A stretch of 64,000 bases of DNA, from positions 31,443,410 through 31,507,409 of the forward strand of contig CM029660.1 in NCBI GenBank assembly GCA_017311315.1, in the 5' to 3' direction. The notes below the pieces were generated by a model. The model searched no databases and was not told where the DNA came from. It saw nothing but the letters and a program-made list of their open reading frames with translations. Below, in pieces: positions 12,487 through 22,847 of the stretch. The first letter of the stretch is position 1. Every line of letters starts with the position of its first letter. Made by a program: the position numbers and the translations under genes. Source of the DNA: Dendrocalamus latiflorus. Lineage: Eukaryota; Streptophyta; Magnoliopsida; Poales; Poaceae.

Positions 12487-15400
12487 ATGTCAACTAATGC
12501 CGCATCCAGTTCTTTTAATTTGCGATCTATTCTTGAGAAAGAAAAACTCAATGGAACGAACTTTATGGATTGGTATCGCAACTTGAGAATTGTTCTCAAG
12601 CAAGAGCGCAAGGAGTATGTCCTTGAGTCTCATTATCCTGATGACTTGCCTGATAATGCTCCTGCGGCTGCACGGAGAGCTTATGAGAAGCAAACGAATG
12701 ATTACCTTGATGTGAGCTGTCTCATGCTTGCCACAATGTCCTCTGAGCTTCAGAAGCAATATGAGAACACAGATGCCTACAATATCATTGTGGGGTTGCG
12801 TGGTATGTTTGAGAACCAAGCAAGGGCTGAGAGGTTCAACACTTCAAAGTCCTTGTTTGCGTGCAGGCTTGCAGAAGGGAATCCCGTCAGCCCTCATGTG
12901 ATTAAGATGATTGGCTACATTGAGAGTCTGGAAAAGCTTGGTTTTCCCCTTAGCCAAGAGTTGGCTACTGATGTGATTCTCCAGTCGCTCCCCCCGAGCT
13001 TTGAGCCATTCATACTGAACTATCACATGAACAACATGGATAAGACCTTGGCAGAGTTGCATGGGATGCTAAAAGCTGCCGAGGAAAGCATTAAGAAAAG
13101 CAGCAATCATGTGATGATGATGCAGAAAGGCAAGGGCAAGCCCAATGTCAAGAAAGGCGCGGTCAAAAGAAAGTTAGCTCCCGATGAGATCGCGAGCAGT
13201 TCTAAGGCCAAGCAAGTCAAGAAGGGCGCTGCTCCTAATGCAGATTGTTACTACTGTAAGCAATCAGGTCATTGGAAAAGGAACTGCCCAAAGTACTTGG
13301 AGGATCTTGAGAAGAAGAAGGGAAGTACGACTTCCTCTCCAGGTATAAATGTTATAGAGATCAATCTTGCTACTTCATCCACTGATTCTTGGGTATTTGA
13401 TACCGGATCGGTTGCTCACCTTTGCAAATCGTTGCAGGGGCTAAGAAGAAGTAGAAGTTTGAGGAGGAGCGAAGTGGATCTTCGCGTTGGCAATGGAGCA
13501 AAAGTTGCTGCGGTCGCTGTTGGCACCATGCCATTGTCTTTACCTTCAGGATTAGTTTTGGAATTGAATAATTGTTATTGTGTTCCATCTCTTTCCAAGA
13601 ACATTATTTCTGCTTCATGTTTGCAAGCAGAAGGTTATGACTTTAGATCTGTGAACAATGGTTGTTCTCTTTATTTCAAAGATATGTTCTATTGTCATAC
13701 TCCATTGGTGAATGGGTTATATGTTCTTACTCTTGAAGAGTCACCGGTCTATAACATTAATGCAAAGAGGCAACGTTCGAATGATTTGAATCCCACGTTT
13801 ATTTGGCACTGTCGCTTAGGTCACATAAATGAGAAACGCATGGAGAAGCTCCATAGAGATGGTATTCTGCACTCATTTGATTTTGAATCATTTGAGACAT
13901 GCGAATCTTGTTTACTTGGCAAGATGACAAAGGCACCTTTCACCGGTCAAGGTGAACGGGCAAGTGACTTATTGGCACTCGTACATTCTGATGTATGTGG
14001 ACCAATGAGCTCAACAGCCAGAGGTGGTTTTCAGTACTTCATAACTTTTACTGATGATTTTAGTAGATATGGGTATATCTACCTGATGAAGCATAAGTCC
14101 GAATCCTTTGAAAAGTTCAAAGAATTCCAAAATGAAGTGCAAAATCATTTAGGCAAGACAATCAAGTTTCTACGATCTGATCGTGGAGGCGAGTATTTGA
14201 GCCATGAGTTTGGCAATCATCTGAAGGATTGTGGAATTGTTCCACAATTGACTCCGCCAGGAACACCTCAATGGAATGGGGTATCTGAACGGAGAAATCG
14301 CACCTTATTAGATATGGTGCGCTCCATGATGAGCCAAAGTGATCTTCCGTTGTCTTTTTGGGGGTACGCTCTTGAAACAGCCGCTTTCACACTAAACAGG
14401 GTTCCATCAAAATCAGTAGAAAAGACACCATATGAGATGTGGACAGGACAACGTCCTAGCTTGTCTTTTCTTAAGATTTGGGGATGTGAGGCTTATGTAA
14501 AACGTTTACAATCTGATAAGCTCAGTCCTAAATCTGATAAATGCTTCTTTATCGGGTATCCTAAGGAAACAAAAGGATATTACTTCTATAATCAAGGAGA
14601 AGGCAAAGTGTTTGTCGCCCGGCATGGTGTCTTCTTAGAGAAAGAGTTTCTCTCAAGAAGGGATAGTGGGAGCATGGTGCAACTTGAAGAAATTCGGGAA
14701 ACACCTGAAAACGTTTCAGCTCCTACAGAACCACAACAGGATGAACAAACTGTTGAAGAACCTGTTGTGGACACACCGGCACCACGTAGGTCAGAGAGGT
14801 CACGTCGTGCACCTGAGAGGTACATGTTCTTGACTACTCAACAACGGGACATATTGTTGTTAGACAACGATGAGCCTAAGACCTATGAAGAAGCGATGGT
14901 GGGACCAGACTCTGAGAAATGGCTTGAAGCCATGAGATCCGAAATTGAATCCATGCACAGTAATCATGTTTGGAACTTGGTTGATCCACCTGATGGTGTT
15001 AAAACCATTGAGTGCAAATGGATTTTCAAGAAAAAGATAGACATAGATGGAAATGTTCACATCTATAAAGCGCGATTGGTGGCCAAAGGTTTCAAACAAA
15101 TTCAAGGTGTTGATTATGATGAAACTTTTTCGCCCGTCGCAATGATAAAGTCTATTCGGATCATTCTAGCGATTGCTGCATATTTCGACTATGAAATATG
15201 GCAAATGGATGTCAAAACAGCTTTCCTTAATGGAAATCTGAGTGAGGATGTGTACATGACACAGCCCACGGGTTTTGTCGATCCGCAATCAGCTGGAAAG
15301 ATATGCAAGCTGCAAAGATCCATTTATGGATTAAAGCAGGCATCTCGGAGTTGGAACATTCGTTTTGATGAAGTAATCAAAGGGTTTGGTTTCATCAAGA

Positions 15401-16446
15401 ACGAAGAAGAGCCTTGTGTTTACAAAAAGGCTAGTGGGAGCGCACTCGTGTTTCTGGTCTTATATGTGGATGACATATTACTGATCGGAAATGACATTCC
15501 TATGCTCGAATCTGTTAAGTCTTCATTGAAAAATAGTTTCTCTATGAAAGACTTAGGAGAGGCGGCATATATTCTGGGCATCAAGATCTATAGGGATAGA
15601 TCAAGAAGGCTAATTGGATTAAGCCAAGATACGTACATTGACAAGGTGTTGAAAAGGTTCAACATGCAGGATTCCAAGAAAGGCTTCCTACCTATGTCAC
15701 ATGGTATACATCTTAGCAAGAGTCAGTGTCCTAGTACACCTGATGAGCGGGATAAAATGAATGCGATTCCATATGCTTCGGCTATGGGATCCATTATGTA
15801 TGCCATGCTTTGTACACGTTCAGATGTCTCGTATGCTTTAAGTGCTACAAGTAGATACCAGTCAGATCCAGGTGAAAGTCACTGGATTGCCGTAAAGAAC
15901 ATCTTGAAGTACTTGAGAAGAACTAAAGATGTGTTCCTCGTCTATGGGGGTGAGGAAGAGCTCGTTGTAAATGGTTACACCGATGCTAGCTTCCAAACTG
16001 ACAAAGATGATTTTAGATCGCAATCTGGATTTGTGTTCTGCCTGAATGGCGGTGCGGTGAGCTGGAAGAGTTCCAAGCAGGAGACGGTTGCTGATTCTAC
16101 AACAGAGGCCGAGTACATAGCAGCTTCTGAAGCTGCTAAAGAGGCTGTTTGGATCAAGAAATTTGTTTCTGAGCTTGGTGTGGTGGCTAGTGCCTCCAGC
16201 CCAATGGACCTCTACTGTGACAATAGTGGGGCCATTGCGCAAGCCAAGGAGCCTAGATCGCACCAGAAGTCCAAGCACATTCTACGGCGATTTCATCTCA
16301 TCCGCGAGATTGTGGAGAGAGGCGATGTGAAGATATGCAAAGTACAAACGGATTTGAACATTGCAGATCCGTTGACAAAGCCGCTTCCCCAGCCAAAGCA
16401 TGAGGCTCACACTAGGGCAATGGGTATTAGATACCTACATGGTTGA
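12487..16446 (+). CDS. Intact copia gag-pol polyprotein, 1319 aa
   Basis: One uninterrupted frame encodes every function for retrotransposition through virus-like particles. In order: gag (about 1-245), a CCHC knuckle (C254, C257, H262, C267), aspartic protease with DTG at 305-307, and the integrase zinc site (H441, H446, C472, C475). The integrase catalytic triad is D502, D565, E601, with DD35E spacing. Reverse transcriptase follows with YVDD at 993-996, then RNase H with D1166 and E1207/E1209. The protease-integrase-RT order defines Ty1/copia. Gag and pol share one frame, so gag excess must come from another mechanism. The start chosen is the first ATG of the frame, just after the leader. 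Nothing looks broken, so this copy may be able to move. Confidence 0.97.
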   Translation: MSTNAASSSFNLRSILEKEKLNGTNFMDWYRNLRIVLKQERKEYVLESHYPDDLPDNAPAAARRAYEKQTNDYLDVSCLMLATMSSELQKQYENTDAYNIIVGLRGMFENQARAERFNTSKSLFACRLAEGNPVSPHVIKMIGYIESLEKLGFPLSQELATDVILQSLPPSFEPFILNYHMNNMDKTLAELHGMLKAAEESIKKSSNHVMMMQKGKGKPNVKKGAVKRKLAPDEIASSSKAKQVKKGAAPNADCYYCKQSGHWKRNCPKYLEDLEKKKGSTTSSPGINVIEINLATSSTDSWVFDTGSVAHLCKSLQGLRRSRSLRRSEVDLRVGNGAKVAAVAVGTMPLSLPSGLVLELNNCYCVPSLSKNIISASCLQAEGYDFRSVNNGCSLYFKDMFYCHTPLVNGLYVLTLEESPVYNINAKRQRSNDLNPTFIWHCRLGHINEKRMEKLHRDGILHSFDFESFETCESCLLGKMTKAPFTGQGERASDLLALVHSDVCGPMSSTARGGFQYFITFTDDFSRYGYIYLMKHKSESFEKFKEFQNEVQNHLGKTIKFLRSDRGGEYLSHEFGNHLKDCGIVPQLTPPGTPQWNGVSERRNRTLLDMVRSMMSQSDLPLSFWGYALETAAFTLNRVPSKSVEKTPYEMWTGQRPSLSFLKIWGCEAYVKRLQSDKLSPKSDKCFFIGYPKETKGYYFYNQGEGKVFVARHGVFLEKEFLSRRDSGSMVQLEEIRETPENVSAPTEPQQDEQTVEEPVVDTPAPRRSERSRRAPERYMFLTTQQRDILLLDNDEPKTYEEAMVGPDSEKWLEAMRSEIESMHSNHVWNLVDPPDGVKTIECKWIFKKKIDIDGNVHIYKARLVAKGFKQIQGVDYDETFSPVAMIKSIRIILAIAAYFDYEIWQMDVKTAFLNGNLSEDVYMTQPTGFVDPQSAGKICKLQRSIYGLKQASRSWNIRFDEVIKGFGFIKNEEEPCVYKKASGSALVFLVLYVDDILLIGNDIPMLESVKSSLKNSFSMKDLGEAAYILGIKIYRDRSRRLIGLSQDTYIDKVLKRFNMQDSKKGFLPMSHGIHLSKSQCPSTPDERDKMNAIPYASAMGSIMYAMLCTRSDVSYALSATSRYQSDPGESHWIAVKNILKYLRRTKDVFLVYGGEEELVVNGYTDASFQTDKDDFRSQSGFVFCLNGGAVSWKSSKQETVADSTTEAEYIAASEAAKEAVWIKKFVSELGVVASASSPMDLYCDNSGAIAQAKEPRSHQKSKHILRRFHLIREIVERGDVKICKVQTDLNIADPLTKPLPQPKHEAHTRAMGIRYLHG

Positions 16447-16455
16447 CTCTAGTGC

Positions 16456-16466
16456 AAGTGGGAGAC
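16456..16466 (+). promoter_or_regulatory. Copia polypurine tract
   Basis: The purine-rich AAGTGGGAGAC directly precedes the 3' LTR and would prime plus-strand synthesis. Confidence 0.8.
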
Positions 16467-17880
16467 TGTTGGTGATATGCCCTAGAGGCAACATGGAGAT
16501 GTTGAATATATCACATACTATGTTTATGATACATTGCTTTGTTCCTTGAAATAGACATTATCATTATTGATCAATGAGTATGTGACTTATTCATGAGACT
16601 CTTAATGCCAAAATGTTGCTATTTCTAAATGATCCCTGATCATATATCATATGAGGAACATATATGATTCAAAGATCAGCATATGTATTGATTGATGATC
16701 ATGTCTCATGGATCATGGTATGGAGATACCAAATCAATAATATGGACATGTGTTAGTGAACATATGTTGGATAGACCCGCCATGAGACACTGCAGAGATT
16801 CCATGTGTCATTAGTTGGTCTCAAGTAGTGTTTATGTAGAATCGTTAGACTTGAGATCATCATGGTTCCCAACATGCGTAGTAGCCTATTTTGGGACTAC
16901 TAACCACTACTCCGTAACTGGGTAGTCATAAAAGTAGTCTTCGGGTTTGCTATGAAACATGTAGTGGGATGTGAATGATCAAGATAGAATTTGCCCCTCC
17001 TTGTGGGAGAGATATCTCTGGGCCCCTCGATGTAATGGATTATGAAAGTGCATGGCCATGCCAATGTGATTGAGGAGTCAATCACAAGTTTATAATCCAT
17101 CACGGAATCGAGAGAGTGATTGAGCTATTAAGAGGATGACACAGGTCTCGCCTTGAGCTTAATCTATATCGTGAGGCAAAAGGATTCGTACATGAGAACA
17201 TTACAGGTTCAGCCGATATGATCTTTACGTATACTTTGGGGTTAATATGTCTTGCTAGAGGCCGCTATTAACAGGGTGACCGGAAAGGTGTTTCCGGGTC
17301 GCGACCAAGTATACGTGAACCTACAGGGTCGCACACTTAACGGGTTGGAACACTAATTCGAATGTGATTCGGATGTGGGCTCAATTCGGATAGAGATCCG
17401 GATAGACTCCTATTGGGCCTCGGTCCACGAGGCCCAAGTGAGGAGGTCTATATATTTGGAGGCGGGGGGGGCTGAGGGATGCACGCATATGTTCCTCCCG
17501 AGCAAAACCCTAGCCGCCACCTCCCGAGCCAAACCCTAGCCGCTCGCGAGTGCTGGTACACTCGCGATCGGCGTTCCAGCCCCGGACGTGTGGATACCGG
17601 TGGAGGCGCTGCTCGTTGCGGCGTTGATCGGCATCAACAAACTACAGATTGGATCTACTCGTGGTGTGTTTGATCGCGTGGAGGAGACGATCTGTTCGGG
17701 ACGATCGGCTACTTCCACTACTACCTCGACGCGCGTGGTTGGATCGGCTTCTCCAACTCTTCTTCCGCTGCGCTGCGCGTCTAGTGGTAACGATCTATGA
17801 TCCCTTCTTAGCATGATGTCCTGGTGTGCGCGGTAGAAATTTTTTATTTTCTGCTATCGTAGCCTACGCGCGTTCCTTCA
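16467..17880 (+). repeat. 3' LTR of the copia element
   Basis: It is a 1,414-bp copy of 9582-10995 at a constant offset of 6,885 bp. It begins 20 bp after the gag-pol stop and ends CA, followed by the GCCCG target duplication. Confidence 0.96.
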
Positions 17881-17885
17881 GCCCG

Positions 17886-18129
17886 ACCTGCGCGCCTCCG
17901 GCCACGTCGGTGCCAAGTCACCACACTACCACTAGGCCGCCGCCGGCCAAAGATCCGAGAGAGAGAAGGAGATAGATGGGATAGAGAACCTGCTTGGGGA
18001 GGATAGAAGCCTATGCACGGGGGAAAACATGCCCCTTTTATTGGCCCTCAAGCCTAGATTAGGAAGGCTAATTAGGGTTTTGCTATTTTTTTGAAATATT
18101 ATAGCCCTTTCCAATTTCAGAGCGCTACA
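17886..18129 (-). repeat. Gypsy-A 3' LTR, part 2
   Basis: It continues the LTR interrupted by the copia element; the target duplication GCCCG occupies 17881-17885. It matches 31145-31385, including GGCTAATTAGGGTTTTG and the end GCGCTACA. Read on the minus strand the LTR begins TGTAGCGCTCTG. Confidence 0.9.
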
Positions 18130-18142
18130 ACTCTCCTCCCTT
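18130..18142 (-). promoter_or_regulatory. Gypsy-A polypurine tract
   Basis: On the minus strand AAGGGAGGAGAGT directly precedes the 3' LTR, which confirms the element's orientation. Confidence 0.85.
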
Positions 18143-18149
18143 AGAAATG

Positions 18150-21100
18150 ATTCGGCCTCGAATCAACTACCACACAAAAATAAGGTAAATGGAATTGAGT
18201 GCATTAATTAGGTGGAGGACATGGGAATCAAACCTGAATTAAAAGAGATCAGGATATTTCTTGTGCATTTGGGACTCCAATTCCCAAGGCTTTACATTTA
18301 GTCTAATGGGACCACAAAACTTTGACATAGGAAATGGTCCGGTGTCATAGTTGACGCTCTAAATGCTCCAAGATATGAACCAGCCATGCCACGAGGGTCA
18401 GATATTTTGAGACTTCCAAGGTGAGTAACTCCAAAATTTGATCGGGGTTATTTACATACCTCCTCAATGTAGAGACATGGAAGACGTTATGGACACCAGA
18501 CAAGAAAGGTGGTAATTCCAAACAATAGGCAAGCTTCTCGATCTGCTCAATGATGGGGAATGGTCTAACATAACGAGTGTTCAGCTTTCCTTTAACCCCA
18601 AATCAAACAACACCTTTGGTTGGGGAGACCCTCAAAAGAACCTGATCACCCACTTTGAATTCCAGCGGATGATGAGAATGGTTAACGTAACTCTTCTGGC
18701 GACTCTGGGTTGAAAAGCAAATTGTTCCTGATGTGTTCAATTTGCTCCTTCCAATCACTGACTTGCTGAGGACCAAGTAACCCTTTCTCTCCAACCTCAT
18801 CCCAATGGAGGGGAGAGCATCAAGGCCTACTATAAGGTGCCTTGAAGGGAGACATGCCGATACTCAAGTGAAAACTATTATTATAAGAGAACTCTACAAG
18901 TGGTTTGTGGTTTTCCCAGTTGCCCTTCCATGCAATTATGCAGGAACACAACATGTCCTCTAATGTGCAAATGGTCCTCTCAGATTGGCTATCACTTTGA
19001 GGGTGGAAGGTAGTGTTGAAGTTGAGTTTAGTACCTACATTATGATGCAAGCTCTTCCAGAAGTGAAACACGAACTTGGTATCTCGATCCGAGACAATGG
19101 CTTTAGGAAGGCCATGAAGACAACTTTCTTGACATAGATATTAGGAAGATCACTGGCTGAGTAAGTGGTTTTAACTAGAATGAAGTGAGCCGTCTTGGTA
19201 AGACGATCAACAATGATCCAAATAGAGTCCATACGCCGATGTGACCTAGGACGACCAACAATGAAGTCTATAGCAATGTTCTCCCATTTCCACTGCAAAA
19301 GGCTGGTAGGATTATGGTGCTTTGTTTTCACTTGCTGGCACACTGCACACTGAGACACACACTTAGCTATGTCCTTCTTCATTTTTGGCCGCCAAAATTG
19401 CCACTAGAGGACCTTGAATATCTTATTCTCGCCAAGATGGATAGAATAAGGAGTTTTATGAGCTTCATGAAGAATATCCCTCTTCAATTGCGAATTGGAT
19501 GGCACCCAATGTGATCACGAAAACATAACAGCCCTTTGCCATTACAAAAGTCTGGCCCATGAGGTTTAGCCCGAATGACCTCTCCATGAGAGTGCCGGAT
19601 CTCCTATCTTGAGGCTTGAGCTTCTAGAAAAGTATCAAACAAATGAGATGAAGTCTTTGATTTCTCTAAAGATAGTGTTGAGAACATGAAACAAAGTATA
19701 GTTTGAAGATCCTCAAGCTCCTTTTGGACTGATGTTGGAATAGGAACTCTATCACTTCACTTCCTACTTAGGGCATCGGTCACAACATTAGCTTTGCTCG
19801 GATGGTAATGGATAGTAAGGTTGTAGTCCTTGATTAACTCTAACCAACTGCATTGCCTTAAATTCAATTCCTTCTAGGTGAGAAAAATACTTCAAGCCCT
19901 TATGGTCAGTGAAGATGTCGCACTTATCTCCATGGAGGTAATGGTGCCAAATCTTGAGGGAGAAGACCAATGCCCCTGGCTCTAGATCATTAGTAGGATA
20001 GTTGAGTTTGTGTCTCTCAAGTTTATGAGAAGCGTAAGTTATCACCTTGCCCTCCTGCATGAGGACTCAGCCCAAACCCAATCGGGATGCATCACAATAG
20101 ACAATGAACTTATTTTCACCCTTGGGCAAGGCAAGAATGGGAGCAGTAATAAGGTGCTCCTTCATAATCTGGAAGTTGGACTCATATTCCTTTGTCTATA
20201 GGAACTACTCACCTTTCTGAGTCAACTTGGTCAATAGCTTGGAAATGAAAGAGAAATTCTAGACAAAGCGGCGATAATACCCGACCAAACCCAACAAATT
20301 ACAAATTTCCGCGACATTGCTAGGTCTCGGCCAGTCCACCACTACAGCAATGTTAGAAGGATCCACAGAAAGTCCTTTGCCACTTATGATATGGCCAAGG
20401 AAACTGACAGATGAAAGGCAAAAAGTGCATTTCTTCAGTTTAGCAAAGAGTTGATGTTTTCGAAGGAGGTCAAGTACAATACGAAGATGTTGCTCATGAT
20501 CCTCTACCATACTAGAATAAATCAATATGTCATTGATAAATATGATGAGAAACTAATCCAAGTACTCATAAAATACCTGATACATCAGATCTATAAATAC
20601 TACCAGAGCATTGGTTAGCCCAAATGGCATCACCAGAAACTCGAAGAGGCCATAACGAGTGCGAAAGGCTATCTTTGAAATATCAGAAGCCTTGATTTGG
20701 ACTTGGTAATAGCCAGACTACAAATCTATCTTGGAGAAGAAGTTGGCAAACTTGAGCTGGTCGAAGAGATCATCAATACGAGGTAATGGGTAGCGGTTCT
20801 TGACAGTCACCGCATTGAGAGCTTGATAATCAATGCACATGCGTAAACTCTTATCTTTCTTCTCCACGAAAGTGATTGGGGAAGCTCACTCTGAGGTACT
20901 GCACCTGATAAAGCTTTTGCTTTGAAGGTCATCCAATTGTCGCTTCAACTCTTCTAGCTCAGTACAGGACAGACGGTAAGAAGACTTAGTGATAGGTGCA
21001 CTGCCAGGAAGAACATCAATGACACACTCAACCGCTCTCATTGGAGACAGGCCTGGAAGCTCAATAGGGAAGACATCGAGAAATTCTCGAATAATAGGCA

Positions 21101-21375
21101 AATCTTCTGGTAAGAGCCTAGTCATAGGCTTCTCTAACATGACGAGTAAGCACTCAGATTGGCCATCCAGCGACGACCGAAATAGGAGGCCAAGAATAAC
21201 AGACTGAGGCATCACTCTTTGCCCTAATAGATGATCTCTCCATCACCTAGAAGTAGAATAATCTTAGGGTCAAAGCAATGAATAATTGCAATCTATGCCC
21301 ACAATCAGGTCGAAGAGTTGGATTGGTACCACCACTGCGTCAATACTGAATTTGTGGCCTTCAATCTCCTGGGAG
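18150..21375 (-). pseudogene. Gypsy-A pol remnant: protease end, RT, RNase H, integrase
   Basis: On the minus strand, in order: the protease tail (21375-21290, with FDLIVGID), the RT N-terminus (about 21215-20886), the RT palm, RNase H (20060-19788, with DHKGLKYF), the integrase zinc region (CAVCQQVKTK near 19335), the integrase core (19290-18820, with IDFIVG and HPQSDSQSER) and the C-terminal GVHNVFHVSTLRRYV part near 18480. RT before integrase places it in Ty3/gypsy. The normal F(I/V)DD motif reads FIND at 20529-20540, replacing the first catalytic Asp. Many stops and shifts split the frame, and MULE-1 separates it from the protease active site at 28238-28246. It cannot encode active enzymes. 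Confidence 0.92.
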
Positions 21376-21384
21376 ACATTGAGA

Positions 21385-21705
21385 CCGAAATTTTTGTATT
21401 TTAGCCCTTTTTTTGAAAAATATTCACATTTAGACCCCTGGTAGTTTTAATTCCGTTTTTGGACCCAGAGCTCGGAGCCGTGACCCACGGCGCCGAGGTA
21501 ACACGTCTCGGCGCCGTGGTCCACGGCTCCGAGGTCCCAGGCTCGCACCAGCTTGGCGGCCTGCGTGGCGCCGACGTGGCAGGACCTCGGAGCCGTGTAT
21601 CGCGGCGCCGAGCTCGGAGCCGTGAATCGTGGCGCCGAGCTCGGCGCCGTGGGCCGTGGTGCCGAGGTCGGAGCCGTGGATCTTGGCGCCGAGCGGGTGG
21701 CTTTT
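21385..21705 (+). repeat. MULE-1 left terminal inverted repeat
   Basis: The first ~85 bp are AT-rich and match the right end almost perfectly. The rest is a run of about 20-bp GC-rich units around CTCGGAGCCGTG and CGGCGCCGAG. The units are partly palindromic, so the arm can fold on itself. Confidence 0.88.
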
Positions 21706-21738
21706 CCTGTCCCACGGCAGCGAGCACGGTTCATTTGC

Positions 21739-22175
21739 ACGCCCCCCCGCCGCCGCCCCTCCACTGCCGCACGCGTCCCCTCCCCGGCCGCGTCCCCGCC
21801 GCCTCCACTGCCGCACGCGTCCCAGCCGCGGCCGTCGCCTACTCTCCCCGGCCTCCCCGCCGCCGCTCCCTGGTGCCGCCGCTGCCCTCTGGTGCCGCTT
21901 CCCCGGCCTCCCGCCCTCTGGTGGCCGCCGCCTCACCGCCGCGGTCGTCGCCTCCCCTCCCCGCCGGCGTCCCCGCCGCGGCCGTCGCCTCCCTGCCGCC
22001 GCTCCTTGGTGCCGCCGCTGCCCTCTGGTGCCGCCTCCCCGGCCTCCCGCCTCCCGCCCTCTGGTGGCCGCCGCCTCCCCGGCCTCCCGCCTCCCACGTC
22101 GCCGCCGCTCCCTGGTGCCGCCGCCGCCCTCTGGTGCCGCCGCCTCCTGCCTCTCGCGTCCCCGGCCTCCATCCA
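21739..22175 (+). repeat. CCG-rich degenerate repeats inside MULE-1
   Basis: C-rich low-complexity sequence contains repeated blocks around CTGGTGCCGCCGCTGCC and CCCCGGCCTCCCGCC. Several frames stay open on both strands because of composition. I treat it as non-coding. From 22176 to 22847 I see only untranslated leader-like sequence with a further CCGCC-rich patch near 22610-22690. Confidence 0.75.
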
Positions 22176-22847
22176 AGGTACATTCACACAGAGAAATATA
22201 TGCTAACCCTAATTTGATTCATGGATGTGTGCATACTGCTACTGCGAAGTGTGATTCATGGATGTGTGTATACTGCGATGTGCCTTAGATCTGGGTGACC
22301 TCTTCCTGATGCATGATCACGTTGTTCCGAATTCATATGCTTACATGCCTGCTATCTTGTACAGATCATATATGATAAGGGGGAAATAACTGAGTAATTG
22401 TGTTGCAAATCGTTCGATCGACTAGCTAGCTGAATACAAGAGCCAAGGTAGCTTTTATTAGGAGCGTGCTGTTGTTTGTTAATTGCTTAGGTCAGACAAA
22501 GGAAAATTAGAATCAACTCGAAGAACTTAATTGGCTTGATATTTTAGCTGCAATTAGGGGCTCGTTCTCCTTGTCCATCGTATCGTGGACAGTGATTGCA
22601 TGATTTTCGCTGCCTCGCTTCCCCGCCGGCCGCCTCCCCTCCCCGCCCGCCTCCAAGTCCGCCTCCCCGCCGACCGCGTCCCCTCCCGCCCGCCTATGCA
22701 TCTCATTATCCCAATAACAATTTAAAGCATATGTTTTTACATTTAATAGAGAACTTCTAAAGTTTGGGATCTGTTTGGTTGCATCATTACCATTCTAGTA
22801 TCCAATTTCGATTAAAGGTATTAAGTTTGGTTTTCTGTATGAACTAG

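Larger units (their letters stand above)
9582..17880 (+). mobile_element. Complete Ty1/copia LTR retrotransposon
   Basis: This 8,299-bp element is flanked by a perfect 5-bp duplication GCCCG (9577-9581 and 17881-17885). It has two 1,414-bp LTRs with TG...CA ends, a primer site matching initiator tRNA-Met, one uninterrupted gag-pol frame and a purine-rich tract before the 3' LTR. Read side by side, the LTRs show no difference that I could find, including an 8-G run. That implies a very recent insertion. It lies in the 3' LTR of Gypsy-A and is the youngest-looking element in the window. Confidence 0.97.

Noticed and set aside
21430..22288. Frames of 200-250 codons on both strands at the MULE-1 left end
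   Set aside because: They arise from GC-rich, CCG-repetitive sequence and the palindromic terminal repeat; peptides are Arg/Pro/Ala/Gly low complexity.
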